The notes under the pieces: generated by a model
Databases searched by the model: none
Told to the model about the DNA's origin: nothing
Seen by the model: only the letters and a program-made list of their open reading frames with translations
Translations under genes and position numbers: made by a program
Assembly (NCBI GenBank): GCA_963722665.1
Contig: CAVRNW010000010.1
Location: 1-64,000, forward strand
DNA length: 64,000 nt
From: Site-B1 sp963722665
GTDB taxonomy: Bacteria; Bacteroidota; Bacteroidia; Flavobacteriales; Flavobacteriaceae
Direction: 5' to 3'
Shown here: piece after piece, positions 1-10,937 of the stretch
Layout: the number at the start of each line of letters is the position of its first letter
How positions within the stretch are numbered: position 1 is the first letter of the stretch

Positions 1-756
1 ATTATGGAGATCTTTTAGGTAAGTATCTAGTTGAAAAGATATCCAAAAAAAAGTAGTTTGGGCAAAACCGTCGAACTTTTCTATATATAATTTTTTTAAA
101 CCAATCTATGTTACAGCCGGTAGTATACTCGCTCATGTTAATAGTAATTGTATTGTTTGGGGAAGTGGTATAATTTCAAAACATTATCCTGTAAAAAAGG
201 CTAAATTCTTGGCAGTTAGGGGACCGCAAACGCGAAAATATTTATTGAAATTAGGATATACTGTTCCAGAAATTTATGGTGATCCGGGATTATTATTACC
301 ATTGTATTATCACCTGAAATAAAGGTAGAATACAAATATGGCATCATACCTCATTATAATGACTTTAAATTGGTTAAAGATACATATTTTGGTAACAAAA
401 ATGTACTGGTTATAGATTTAATGACCAATGATATTGAGTCTAAAACAGATCAGATTTTAAAATGTGAACGCATAATTTCGTCATCCTTTCACGGAATTAT
501 TATTGCGCATGCCTACAGAATACGAGCTATTTGGCAACGATTTTCCGATGTTCCATTTGGTGATAATATCAAGTTTCAAGATTATTTTGAATCGGTGAAA
601 ATTAAACCATATGTACCAGAAATTCAATTACCTTCGAATTCTGATTAAGAACTTGACGAACTTTTTGGCAATCTACCTTCATTACCAGATGAAGGAGTTT
701 TGGATGAATTAAGAATGGGACTATTAAAGGTGTGTCCGTTTAAATCGAATGTATGA
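1..756 (+). pseudogene. Polysaccharide pyruvyl transferase family protein, 5' truncated and frame-broken
   Basis: The fragments read as a polysaccharide pyruvyl transferase, a family that adds pyruvate ketals to surface-glycan sugars. The left edge cuts off the N-terminus. The first piece carries YGDLLGKYL, typical of the start of this family. The second carries WGSGII and AVRGPQTR, and the third CERIISSSFHG. The frame breaks in the A-run near 45-53 and near 315-325, and an in-frame TAA lies at 646-648, after which the same frame continues to TGA at 754-756. The next gene starts inside this stop (ATGA overlap), which supports the end. Since conserved motifs lie on both sides of each break, base-call errors are more likely than decay. 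Confidence 0.75.
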
Positions 757-2154
757 ATATGAAGAAAAAAGTATTTGTTTTTTTACCTGATGGAGTAGGT
801 CTAAGGAATTTTGCTTTTACAAAATTTAAAGAAATTGGTGAATCACAAGGTTTTGATATTTATTATTGGAATAATACGTTATTTTCTTTAAATAAAACAC
901 TTGGATTTAAGGAAATTAAAATAGATAATCATCATCTTCATCCATTAACCCCTCTGTATTCTCGTGCAAGAAAACGAATAGAACTTAACATTTCTCGTGA
1001 TAAGTTTAAGGATGATGTGTATCCCACTTACAAGTTTCCTCTGAATTATAAAGGAATAAAAAATGTTTTAAAAAGTACTTTTATTTCTATTCTTATAAAA
1101 ATGTATTCTTCAGAAAAAGGTTTAGAAAGAATACGGAAAAAGATCAATTCATTAGAACGTAAGAATCCAAAATACGAATATTGTAGAGCTCAATTACAGG
1201 AGCATAAACCAGACCTTATATTTTGTACAACTCAGCGGTCAACACAATCAATAAGTGCTTTACTGGCAGCAAAGGATCTGGGAATTCCAACGGTTGCATT
1301 TGTATATTCCTGGGACAATGTACCTAAGGCAATGCAAGTGGTTGAAACTGACTATTATTTTGTTTGGAGTGAACATATGAAGTCACAGGTATTACAATAC
1401 TATCCATTTGTAAAGAACGAACAAGTTATTGTTACTGGAACACCACAATTTGAACCACATTATTATAAAGAATTAATAAAAACACAGAGAGGATTTTTGC
1501 AGGGATTATGATTTAGAAAGCAATAAAAAATATATTTGTTTTTCAGGTGATGATGAAACGACTTCACCTTTAGATCAATATTATTTAGAAGATCTGGCGA
1601 ATGCTGTTAGAAATTTAAATAGTAAAGGTGATAATTTAGCTATTATTTACAGAAAATGTCCGGTTGACCTAACGGATAGATATAATGAAGTTCTTGAAGC
1701 CAATAAGGATATCATAGTGTCTATCGATCCTTTATGGGAACCTGTGGGAACTATGTGGAATCAGGTTATGCCGACCAAAGAAGACGTTGGAATGCTTGTG
1801 AATATATGTTATCATTGTGAATTTGTGACCAATGTTTGCTCTTCAACAGTATTCGATTTTGTTATTCACAATAAACCCTGTATCTATTATAATTATGAAC
1901 AACCACAATTAAAAAAAGGCATTAGGGATATAGGTCAAAATTATAAATATGTGCATTTCAGGTCAATGCCAAGTCAGGAAGCAGCTGTATTTTGTACTGA
2001 TAAAAAAGATCTGGAAGGGTTGGTTGACAAGGTATTAACTGGAAAGCTTTCAAATGTGTCTGAAGGTTTAAAATGGTATGAAGTAATTGTTGGTAAAACA
2101 CCAACACAGGCATCAAAAAATATTTGGAAAGCGATAGGGAATATCCTAAATTAA
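753..2154 (+). CDS. GT-B-like glycosyltransferase of surface carbohydrate synthesis, one frameshift
   Basis: Two pieces (753-about 1490 and about 1490-2154) join into one protein of about 467 residues. The N-terminal half has a GT-B-like nucleotide-fold start (KKVFVFLPDG) and a region around CTTQRSTQS and AFVYSWDNVPKAM. The C-terminal half has VTNVCSSTVFDFVIHNKPCIYY, which resembles the donor-binding half of CDP-glycerol glycerophosphotransferase-like and UDP-glycosyltransferase-like proteins. The break is near 1485-1500; reading REDFCRDYDLE in the +1 frame restores continuity. ATG 753 overlaps the upstream stop by four bases; a second ATG at 759 is also possible. Donor and acceptor sugars cannot be read from the sequence. 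Confidence 0.65.
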
Positions 2155-2187
2155 AGCATTTAATTAGTTTAATGATTTAAAATAAAA

Positions 2188-3111
2188 ATGAGTAATCCAA
2201 AAATATCTTTTGTAAGTCCGGTTTACAAAGCTGAATACAATCTTGAGAAATTGGTTTCAGAGATAATTAATACTATGGCGACGATTAATGAGACTTTCGA
2301 GATTGTTTTGGTTGACGACAGAAGTCCTGATAACAGTTGGCAGGTAATGAAAAGTTTGGCACAAAAAAATCCTCAAGTAAAATGTATTAGGTTAAGCAAG
2401 AATTTTGGACAACATCCTGCAATAATGGCAGGATTAGTTTCTGCAAGAGGAGATTGGGTTGTTGTTTTGGATTGTGACCTGCAAGATCAGCCAAAAGAAT
2501 TTTTAAAATTATATAATAAAGCATTGGAAGGATATGATGTAGTTTTAGCTAAAAGAAGTTGGCGAAAGGATTCTTTCTTAAAAAAGATGAGTTCGTCGTT
2601 TTTTTCCAAAATTTATGGCTTTTTTACAGATACTAAATATGATAATGAAATAGCAAATTTTGGAATTTACAATAGAAAGGTAATTGATTCAATTTTGCAA
2701 GTTTCTGATTATATTAAGTTCTTTCCTTTGTTTGTGAAGTTTGTTGGTTTTAATAGTACGTCAGTAGAAGTTGAACATTCTAATAGACAAGAAGGTAAAT
2801 CTAGTTATACTATATCTACACTTATTAGTTTAGCGTTCAACACCATTATTTCGTTTTCGAATAAACCTTTAAAACTATTTGTAAAGTTTGGGATGCTAAT
2901 ATCCTTTCTGTCATTTATGAGTGGGTTGTATACTATTTACTTGTCTTGGAAAGGAGAAATAGAAGTATTAGGTTATAGTTCTCTAATAGTTTCAATATGG
3001 TTTTTGTCGGGTGTTATTATTACTACCATAGGAATTACTGGAATTTATGTAGGTAAAATTTTTGATCAGGTAAAAAGGAGACCAGTTTATATAATAGATG
3101 AAATAGCATGA
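2188..3111 (+). CDS. Family 2 glycosyltransferase, DPM1/GtrB-like, with two C-terminal membrane helices
   Basis: Intact, 307 residues. The GT2 domain fills the first about 225 residues, with FVSPVYKAE at the start, VLVDDRSPD, and the metal-binding D95-C-D97 in LDCDLQDQ. Two strongly hydrophobic segments follow at about 230-255 and 265-290. This layout matches polyprenyl-phosphate glycosyltransferases (GtrB, DPM1-like, ArnC-like), which load a sugar onto the lipid carrier at the inner face of the cytoplasmic membrane. The lipid-linked sugar could feed the GT-C-like protein encoded at 4897-6199, which is an inference from proximity. The stop overlaps the next ATG as ATGA, so the two genes are probably co-translated. 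One of the few unbroken genes in this locus. Confidence 0.85.
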   Translation: MSNPKISFVSPVYKAEYNLEKLVSEIINTMATINETFEIVLVDDRSPDNSWQVMKSLAQKNPQVKCIRLSKNFGQHPAIMAGLVSARGDWVVVLDCDLQDQPKEFLKLYNKALEGYDVVLAKRSWRKDSFLKKMSSSFFSKIYGFFTDTKYDNEIANFGIYNRKVIDSILQVSDYIKFFPLFVKFVGFNSTSVEVEHSNRQEGKSSYTISTLISLAFNTIISFSNKPLKLFVKFGMLISFLSFMSGLYTIYLSWKGEIEVLGYSSLIVSIWFLSGVIITTIGITGIYVGKIFDQVKRRPVYIIDEIA

Positions 3112-3776
3112 CAATTAAGTATTTAAAATGGGATTCTGATTTTTTTAATAAACGTGTAGGAGAACTTTTTATTGATAATGCAAATTTCAACATTAATAGT
3201 ATCGATAATTTTGACTTATTATATTTAAAATCACCTATTGATGTTTCGATTAATTCAGATAGGTTTCGAAATACATTTATTGAAAATAAAATTGTTTTTT
3301 CTAAAAATATATTAGGTTCAAAAAAGGATAGGAACACTGAAATAAAATCAGTTCACGATGTAGATTTTGATTTAAATGAACTTTATGAATTAGCCTTTGA
3401 AAGTGGTAAATTCAGCAGGTATAAGTTAGATAAAAATTTTGGCAGAAAAACTTTTATCAAATTATATAAGATATGGATAGATAATTCTGTAAATAAAACT
3501 TTTGCAGATGATATTTTAGTTTACAAAGAACACGGGAAAATTCACGGTTTAATAACGTATAAAGTCAAAGAAGGTTTTGCAAAAGTTGGTTTATTTGGAA
3601 TTAATCCTAAAATGCAGGGAAATGGAATTGGGACAAAATTGATAGATAATTTAGAGTATAAATTGTATAATCAAGGAGTTGCCAAAATTAGTATTCCCAC
3701 TCAATTAATAAATGTTAAAGCTTGTAGTTTTTATTATAAACTAGGTTATGAAGTTAAAAGAAGAAATAATAATTAA
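3108..3776 (+). CDS. GNAT acetyltransferase, WecD/RffC-like
   Basis: Intact, 222 residues. The opening KYLKWDSDFFNKRVGEL is characteristic of dTDP-fucosamine acetyltransferases (WecD/RffC type). The acetyl-CoA loop is seen as GINPKMQGNGIGTKLIDNL, followed by the usual C-terminal YYKLGYEV. These enzymes acetylate the 4-amino group of dTDP-4-amino-4,6-dideoxygalactose to give dTDP-Fuc4NAc. The gene overlaps the GT2 gene by four bases and is followed at once by the matching aminotransferase, which strongly supports the assignment. The substrate is inferred from the pair rather than from specificity residues. Confidence 0.8.
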   Translation: MTIKYLKWDSDFFNKRVGELFIDNANFNINSIDNFDLLYLKSPIDVSINSDRFRNTFIENKIVFSKNILGSKKDRNTEIKSVHDVDFDLNELYELAFESGKFSRYKLDKNFGRKTFIKLYKIWIDNSVNKTFADDILVYKEHGKIHGLITYKVKEGFAKVGLFGINPKMQGNGIGTKLIDNLEYKLYNQGVAKISIPTQLINVKACSFYYKLGYEVKRRNNN

Positions 3777-3791
3777 GCATTATTGGAAAAA

Positions 3792-4896
3792 ATGATTCCA
3801 TTTAATAAGCCATACTTAACCGGAAAAGAAACTCAATATATTGAGGAAGCAGTTAAATCAGGAAAAATTTCTGGTAATGGTTTATTCACTCAAAAGTGTC
3901 AGACATTTTTTGAAACTGAATTTGGATTTAAAAAGGTGTTGCTTACAACTTCTTGTACAGATGCCCTGGAAATGTGCGCCATATTAGCCAATATTGAATT
4001 TGGGGATGAGGTAATAGTGCCAAGCTTTACTTTTGTTTCAACTGCATTAGCATTTGTAAGGCAAGGAGCTCAAATAGTATTTGCGGATTCTTATTTGGAT
4101 AATCCGAATATTGATGCAGAGAGAATAGAAGAATTAATAACTAAAAACACTAAAGCTATTGTTGTTGTCCATTATGCGGGAATTGCTTGTGATATGGATA
4201 AAATAATGGCAATAGCAAATAAATATAATTTAATTGTTATTGAAGATGCAGCTCAAGCTATAGATTCTTATTACAAAGGAAAACCTTTGGGTTCAATTGG
4301 TCATATGGCGGCTTTCTCTTTTCATGAAACAAAAAATATAATATCTGGAGAAGGAGGAATGCTCACTATTAATGATGAAAAATTTATTGATAGAGCTGAA
4401 ATAATTTGGGAAAAAGGAACCAATAGGTCTGCTTTTTTTAGAGGAGAAATCGATAAATATAATTGGGTTGATATTGGTTCTTCATTTTTACCGTCAGAAA
4501 TTATTGCTGCTTTTCTTTGGGCACAAATAGAGAATTTAGAGATTATTCAGAAAAAGCGTCTTAGAGCATTGGAATTATTACTACCAATCACTTAATAAAT
4601 GGTCTGTAAAAAATAGTATTCAACTCATGGTTATTCCTGATTATGCCACAAATAATGCACATATGTTCTATATTATTTGTGAATCGAAAAATCAACGATC
4701 CGCAATAATTAATCACTTAATGGCAAATGATATTTTAGCAGTGTTTCATTATATCAGTTTGCATACAAGTCCCTATTACAAAAGCAAATACAATGGCAAT
4801 GCATTAACAAATAGCGATAAGTTTACTAGTAGGCTTTTAAGATTACCTATGTTCTATGAGTTAGATGTGGAACAGGTTGTAAGCAAATTGTTGAGT
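3792..4896 (+). CDS. wecE: dTDP-4-amino-4,6-dideoxygalactose transaminase, WecE/RffA-like, one frameshift and no own stop
   Basis: DegT/DnrJ/EryC1/StrS-type PLP aminotransferase that makes dTDP-4-amino-4,6-dideoxygalactose in the cytoplasm for the neighbouring acetyltransferase. The start is ATG 3792 (MIPFNKPYLTGKE); a TTG nine bases upstream is less likely. Conserved parts are TTSCTDALEM, VPSFTFVST, IEDAAQA and the PLP lysine K181 in SFHETKN. The frame breaks near 4560 beside an A-run; the +1 reading HWNYYYQSLNKWS joins cleanly to VIPDYATNNAHMFYI. The C-terminus RLPMFYELDVEQVV then runs in frame into the next gene without a stop. The end given here is the base before the next ATG and is approximate. 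Confidence 0.8.
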
Positions 4897-6199
4897 ATGA
4901 ATAGAATCTGGAAAATAATAGGACATCCAAACTTATTAAAGATTTTATCTGTTATAGCTTTAGTTGTTTATGCTTTGTTATTAATAGTTAATACACCAAA
5001 TAAGTTTGTTTTTCATAATAATGATAATTATAAAGGAACTTTTTTAAGATTTTTGGAATTAGGTTATTATGATGCCGTTTCAGAAGGAACAACCATACTA
5101 TATAACGTATTTTTAAATGGGTTATTTACCTTTACAAATAATATAGAAACTTCATTTGTTATATTAAATGCTTTAAGTCAATTATTTTTAATAATTTTTG
5201 GCTTTTACTTTTTAAAAAAACAGGTTAAAAAGATTAATATTCATTTTGTTGTACTTTTTGGATTGTACCTTCTATTTACAATCAATTTAAAATCTTTTGC
5301 TGCTGCTTCTAATGATGCGTTTTTAGGAGTATTTGTTATTGTATTACTTTACCTTTTAATACAAAAATTGTTCGATGCTAAAAATCAATATTTGACATTT
5401 TCTTTAATTGGATTTATCCTTGCTTTATGTTTCTCCATACGAATGACAGCAATTTTATTAATTCCATTAATAGCATTTGCCTTTATTATTTGGTTCATTA
5501 ATTCAAATGAAGATTGTATTTCGGAAAATATTAAAAATATTAGCATCCATTTTAACATTTATTGTATTCATAAGTATAATTCATTATCCTTCGCTAAAAG
5601 AAAATAATAAGTTAAGTAGTTATGATAAGGTCCCAAAAAACATTGAAGCCAATTGGACGCAAAGGAACTATTTAGGACTAAAGAAAATTGAAAAAGGTGA
5701 AGAAGCTCCTAATAGAGATGCTATTTGGCATAATACAAAATTTGATGAAGTAGTTAAATATCTAGAGGAAAATGGACAGGATAGTTTACCGAAAACTTTT
5801 TATGAGACCTTTAAAAGAGATCCAATGCTAGTATTAAAAATGTTTGCGTATAATTTTATTTTTACTGTATTAAGACTGTTTAGGTTTTGGGGGTTTTTAA
5901 GTTTTTTATTAATTATTCCTTGGTTAAACCTTAAAAAATTGAAGCAAGGGATTTTTAATAAAGAGAATTTAGCATCAAATCTATTTATAGGTTATATGCT
6001 AATACTGTCATTCGTTTGTTTTACTTTTATTGAATTTAGATGGTTTATTGGTTACGAAATATTGATACCAATATCAGTATTAAGTGTAATACAACGGCAT
6101 TCATTTTTTACTAAAGAGGAAATTAAGAATAGTTTATTTTCATTATCGTTAATTTGTATAACACTATTTAATTTAAGAAGTATAATAAACCTGCTATAA
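4897..6199 (+). CDS. Multi-pass membrane protein, GT-C-like, one frameshift
   Basis: About 433 residues with roughly nine or ten hydrophobic segments, in two frames joined near 5510-5535. The ATG at 4897 lies in TTGAGTATGA, an ATGA-type junction with WecE. The first half alternates helices with short loops and contains SNDAFLG. The second half has a long soluble loop (about residues 225-300, with NWTQRNYLGLKKIEKG) and then more helices. This shape resembles GT-C-fold mannosyl/arabinosyltransferase-like or EpsG-like polysaccharide proteins that use polyprenyl-linked sugars. No defining catalytic motif was recognised, so the GT-C label is tentative. A flippase role is less likely given the large extracytoplasmic loop. 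Confidence 0.55.
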
Positions 6200-6206
6200 T
6201 AGGATT

Positions 6207-7366
6207 ATGAGCACTTGCATATTAAAAATTGGTTTTATAACATCAGAATATCCTCATCCAAAGTTAAACATGCTGCTGGAATAGCAACAAGTATAAAAAA
6301 TTTGGCAGTATCTCTTGTTAAAAAAAATGTTAAAGTGATTGTTTTTGTTTATCATCAAGAACTAAATGAAATTGTTGAATGCTGATGGAGTAGAAATTCA
6401 TCTTATTAAATCGAAAACATTATTCATTTTTTGGATGGTATTTTTACCGAAAACATATTCAAAATTATGTAAATTCCATTGTAAAAAAAGAAGGAATTAA
6501 TATTCTTGAAGCACCAGACTGGACTGGTATAACAGCCTTTATGAGATTTAATGTACCTTTAATTATTAGGTTTCATGGTAGTGATGCCTATTTTTGTAAA
6601 TTGGATGGTAGAAAGCAAAAATTTAAAAATAAATGGTTTGAAAATATTGCTTTAAAAGGAGCAACAGCATATATTGCTCCAACGTCATTTGCTGGAGAAG
6701 AAACAGCTAAAATCTTTAATCTGGACAGAAAAAAAATTAAAACTATACATTATGGTTTACAGATTGAGAATTTTAATAACAAAACACCAGAAAAATTTAA
6801 TGAGAATACAATTCTTTATATTGGTACTATAATAAGAAAGAAAGGTGTATTTGAATTGGCTCAGATATTCAATAAAGTGATTGAAAATATTCCAGAAGCA
6901 AAATTAATTCTTATTGGTAGTGATTCACCAGATCTAAAAACAGGTTCAAATTCAACTTATAAATTAGTTGAAAAACTATTTTCTGATAAAGCTTTAAAAC
7001 AAGTAAATTATTTAGGAAAAATACCATATAGTGAGGTCATGCAGCATATTAAAGATGCTCATGTTTGCACTTTTCCTTCTTTTGCAGAAACTTTAGGTAT
7101 GGTAACCATAGAATCCATGGCATTACAAAAGCCTGTAGTTAATACAAACATTGGTTGGGCTCAGGAGTTAATTGATGATGGTGAAAATGGCTTTTTAGTT
7201 TATCCAGGTGATATTGATCGTTATGCTGATGAAGATTACTACGCTTTTAAATGACAAGGCTTTATGCCTTAAGATTGGTAGTTCTGCTCGATTAAAAATT
7301 GAATCTACTTTCAATATTGATAAGATTGCAGATATAAATATTGAGTATTATAAAACTTTTATTTAA
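6207..7366 (+). pseudogene. Family 4 glycosyltransferase (GT-B), several frameshifts
   Basis: Pieces together give a GT4-type glycosyltransferase of about 385 residues. It starts MSTCILKIGFITSEYPHP, followed by HAAGIATSIKNLA after a break near 6270. The middle has RFHGSDAYFC and TAYIAPTSFAGEE, and the C-terminal domain has LYIGTIIRKKGVFEL and the nucleotide-sugar site FPSFAETLGMVTIESMA. Other breaks lie near 6380, 6440 and 7235; after the last, KITTLLNDKAL leads to TAA 7364-7366, which overlaps the next ATG by one base. The long middle frame (6541-7254) is uninterrupted and well conserved. Function: transfer of a sugar from an activated donor to the growing repeat unit on the cytoplasmic face. 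Specificity is unknown. Confidence 0.75.
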
Positions 7367-8900
7367 TGATATATCTGATTCATGAAAATAATAAGGTATT
7401 AGAAGTACTCGATAATGAGTTAAAACCAATTTCGTTCAGTTTAAATTATTCAATAACCAATACATTATTTAAATTGGCGAAACAATTTCCCAATGAACTC
7501 TTGATATGGTGTCAAAGTGAATATAAACATTCAATAAATAAAGAGAGCACTTAATAAAATATTTCATCATGAAGCTATAATGGCTTCATATTCAATAAGT
7601 GATAACAATTATTTACCTGACCAAATTGGTTATGTTGATCAATCCATCTACATAAAAGTAAATAAAGAAGTAACGTATCCAACTTGGTTGATGAGTAGCG
7701 ATATTGGAGGCATTCATTCCAGAGTTTTGAACAAGGTTTTGTTTGGAATTAACAAAGACAGGAATTTTGATTATTTTTTGAATTCCCTTGCTAAACTTGC
7801 CATGCCTCAAGGATTATTTTGCTATTCGGAACCAAAGTTACTTCTTAACTTGGAAGGATCAATAAAAAAAAATCAAGCATCCACATTTCAATTATTTAAA
7901 TTTGTTAAACAACATTATAAATGGTTGGTTATTTTTTTTATTCTTTTGCTATTATTTATGATCGAAAATTTTCATATTTCCATTATTAAATTCTTTAAGA
8001 TTTCGTAAAAAGAAATATGAATATGATTTTAATCAACTACAAATAAAATCATCCAGAAAATTAGTTATTAAAAAGGATGTAGATGTTATTATTCCTACAA
8101 TAGGAAGAAAAAGATATTTGTACGATGTTTTAAAGGATCTGTCAAACCAAACTGTTTTACCAAAAAATGTTATTATTATTGAACAAAATTCTGATCCCAA
8201 TTCGGTATCGGAATTAGATTATATTTATAAGTGACAAGTGGCCTTTTAAAATTAAACACAAATTTATTCAACAGAACAGGAGTTTGTAATGCAAGAAATT
8301 TAGCATTAAAGTTGTTGAAAGTGAATGGGTATTTTTAGGTGATGATGATAAAAGATTCAATGACCATTTAATAGAAGATGTACTAAAAAGTATGAAAAGT
8401 ATGGAGTTAAGGCTATAAATACAATTTGTTTACAACCTGATGAAAAGCAAACCTATTTTAAAACTTCACAAACACCTATTTTTGGTTCTGGAAATAGTTT
8501 TGTAAAATCTGAAATATTATCAAAATTAGTTTTGATATGAGTTTGAATTTGGATATGGTGAAGATTCTGATTTTGGAATGCAAATTCGAAATATTGGAGA
8601 GGATGTTGTTTTTATTTCCAATATATTAATTACGCATTTAAAAGCACCAATTGGTGGATATAGAATTAAAATAAAAATATGGGATGATGAAAGATACAAA
8701 CCAAAACCATCCCAACTATTATGTTATTTAATCAAAAATATTAACGAAGCACCAAATATTGGGTTATAAACTGTTATTGTTTTTAAATTTTATAAAAAGC
8801 AATCTATTAAAAATCCTTTTCATTATATTTCTGAAATGAAGAAGCGATGGAATTCAAGCATTTATTGGAGTAAACAATTAGGACCTAAGAAAAATGCTTA
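7366..8900 (+). pseudogene. Family 2 glycosyltransferase with an unrecognised N-terminal region, heavily frame-broken
   Basis: At least six breaks, but the pieces line up. Residues 1 to about 215 (7366-8010) hold no motif I recognise; they contain MIYLIHENNKVLEVLD, ASYSISDNNYLPDQIGYVDQ and a single hydrophobic stretch near the end. A GT2 domain follows from about 8070: DVDVIIPTIGRKRYLYDVL, NVIIIEQNSD, then GDDDKRFNDHLIED, and FGYGEDSDFGMQIR near 8550-8590. The last piece ends at TAA 8898-8900. The order 'unknown plus membrane segment plus GT2' suggests a membrane-attached transferase. Breaks are near 7530, 7860-7990, 8235, 8310, 8385, 8540 and 8730. Confidence 0.65.
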
Positions 8901-9936
8901 AAATTTATACAAATATCAAATTACTGAATGAAGAAAATAGATCTTAAGTATTTCCTTTACTTTTTGATCTTTATTTTTCAAAAAGCTCAGTTTTAAACCA
9001 GTATCTACAGTTTATCTGATAATATGGAGGAATTCAGATATCATAATTTTGCCATTGGAATATGCATTTATGTATAAAAATTATAAAAAATATTTAAATC
9101 AATTTTTTATAAACTGCAAATGAATTTAAAAAACTAATTTGGATTTATTCAGGAGGAGATTTTGGTAATAGTTTAAATGATGATAATATTTATAATTTTA
9201 GATTAGGTGGATTTAAAAGCAAGTTAAATGAGACATACAATAATTTTACCTTCTTTTGTATCAGATCCATATAATAAACATTTAAAAGGAAACTTTGAGC
9301 CTTTAAAAAAAGAACCAATTCCAAAAATAGGTTTTGTAGGACATGCGAAGGGAGGTCTCTTAAAATTTATTAAGGAACTCTTGATTTTTTTTAGCATTAA
9401 CATTAAAACGATTGTGTAAATATTGAATATGCCGATTATCAACCTTTTTATCCATCAAGCATAAAACGTGCAAAATATCTTAAATATTTACAATCAATAT
9501 TCAGAAATACAAACAAATTTTATTTTTAGAGATAAATATAGAGCTGGAATAAAGGCTAGAAGAAGATAAAGCAGATACTACAAAAGAGTTTTTTAAAAAT
9601 ATATATGAAAATCCATATACGTTTTGCATGAGAGGAGGAGGAAATTTTTCAGTAAGATTTTATGAAACATTAGCTGTTGGTCGAATACCTGTTTTATTGA
9701 ATACTGATTGTCTTTTACCTTTGGATAAATTAATAAATTGGCAGGAACATTGTGTGATTTTAGATGAATCTGAGTATAGATCATTAGGAAATAAAATTAT
9801 GAAATTTCATAATGATTTAAGTGATGAGGAATTTGTTGAATTACAAAAAAGAAATAGAAAATTATGGGAAGATTTTTTAACCAGACATTCATTTTTTAAA
9901 ATTATTCATGACCTTTTTGTAGCTAAACTTAATTAA
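8893..9936 (+). pseudogene. Exostosin-like (GT47-type) glycosyltransferase, heavily frame-broken
   Basis: The best preserved piece, 9628-9936, contains RGGGNFSVRFYETLAVGRIP, VLLNTDCLLPLDKLINW and HCVILDE, the signature of the exostosin domain (GT47-like). Upstream pieces read LKIYTNIKLLNEENRS, IILPLEYAFMYKNYKKYLNQ, LIWIYSGGDFGNS and IILPSFVSDPYNKHLKG, in the expected order. The ATG at 8893 overlaps the end of the previous gene. Breaks are too many to place individually: about 8945-9110, 9225, 9385, 9415, 9490, 9530 and 9560. The pieces total about 348 residues. The family includes heparan-synthase-like and plant xyloglucan enzymes; bacterial members occur in surface-glycan loci. Donor sugar unknown. 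Confidence 0.65.
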
Positions 9937-9937
9937 A

Positions 9938-10937
9938 ATGAAACAAAATTTTCATTAATTATTTGCACATATAAAAGACCAAAACCTATTATTGAACTTT
10001 TAAATTCAGTTAAAACACAAACACTTTATCCTAATGAAATATTAATAATTGATGGATCACCAGATAATAAAACACAAAAGATTATTAGGACAAAAATATT
10101 TTTAAGAATTTAAAATATTATAAAGTTGATATTGATAATCGAGGACTAACTAAACAAAGAAATTATGGAATAAATTTAGTTGATGAAAAATCTGATATCA
10201 TATGTTTTTTAGATGATGATACAGTACTTGAAAAAAGTTATTTTAAGGAACTAATTTCAACTTATGATACTCATAAAGATGCAATCGCAGTTGGTGGCTA
10301 TATAATTAATGAAGCAGAATGGACTAAAGAGGAGACTAAGAGAACCTCGACTAAATTTTGTTTTGATGGGTGGACTCGCAGTGAACCATTAAGATTTAGG
10401 GTTAGAAAATTGTTTGGTTTACAACCTGATGTGAAGCCAGGCTTTTTACCCAACTTTTCTCATGGAAGATCCATTGGGTTTTTACCGCCATCAGGAAAAA
10501 CTTATCTTGTTGAACAAATTATGGGAGGTGTGTCATCTTATAAAAAGGAAATATTTAATAAAATAAGATTTTCAAATTATTTTGAAGGCTATGGTTTGTA
10601 TGAAGATGCAGATTTCTCCTTGAGGTTAGCAAAAATAGGAAAATTATATATTAATACAAATGCAAAGTTATATCATTATCATGATGATTCAGGAAGACCA
10701 AACAAATTTAAATATGGTAAAATGGTAGTAAGAAACGGTTGGTATGTTTGGCGAGTTAAATATCCAAAACCGGGTTTGAAGGCTAGATTTAAATGGAATG
10801 CTACATCTTTACTATTGACTATAATCAGATTTTCAAATGTGATCAATACAAGGCAAAGACAAGAAGCATTAACAGAGAGTTTTGGTAGAGTAGTAGGATG
10901 GTTTAGTTTATTAATTAATAAACCGAAATTAAATTAA
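9938..10937 (+). pseudogene. Family 2 glycosyltransferase, two frameshifts near the start
   Basis: Starts MKQNF, then after a one-base slip FSLIICTYKRPKPIIELL, and after a second slip near 10090 LKYYKVDIDNRGLTKQRNYG. The metal-binding site is FLDDDTVLE. The long third piece includes GGYIINEAEW, QIMGGVSSYKKEIF and YGLYEDADFSLRLAKIG, the typical GT2 C-terminal acceptor region. About 330 residues. TAA at 10935-10937 overlaps the next ATG by one base. Breaks lie in or next to T- and A-runs near 9950 and 10090. Likely a repeat-unit sugar transferase. Donor and linkage cannot be read. Confidence 0.75.
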
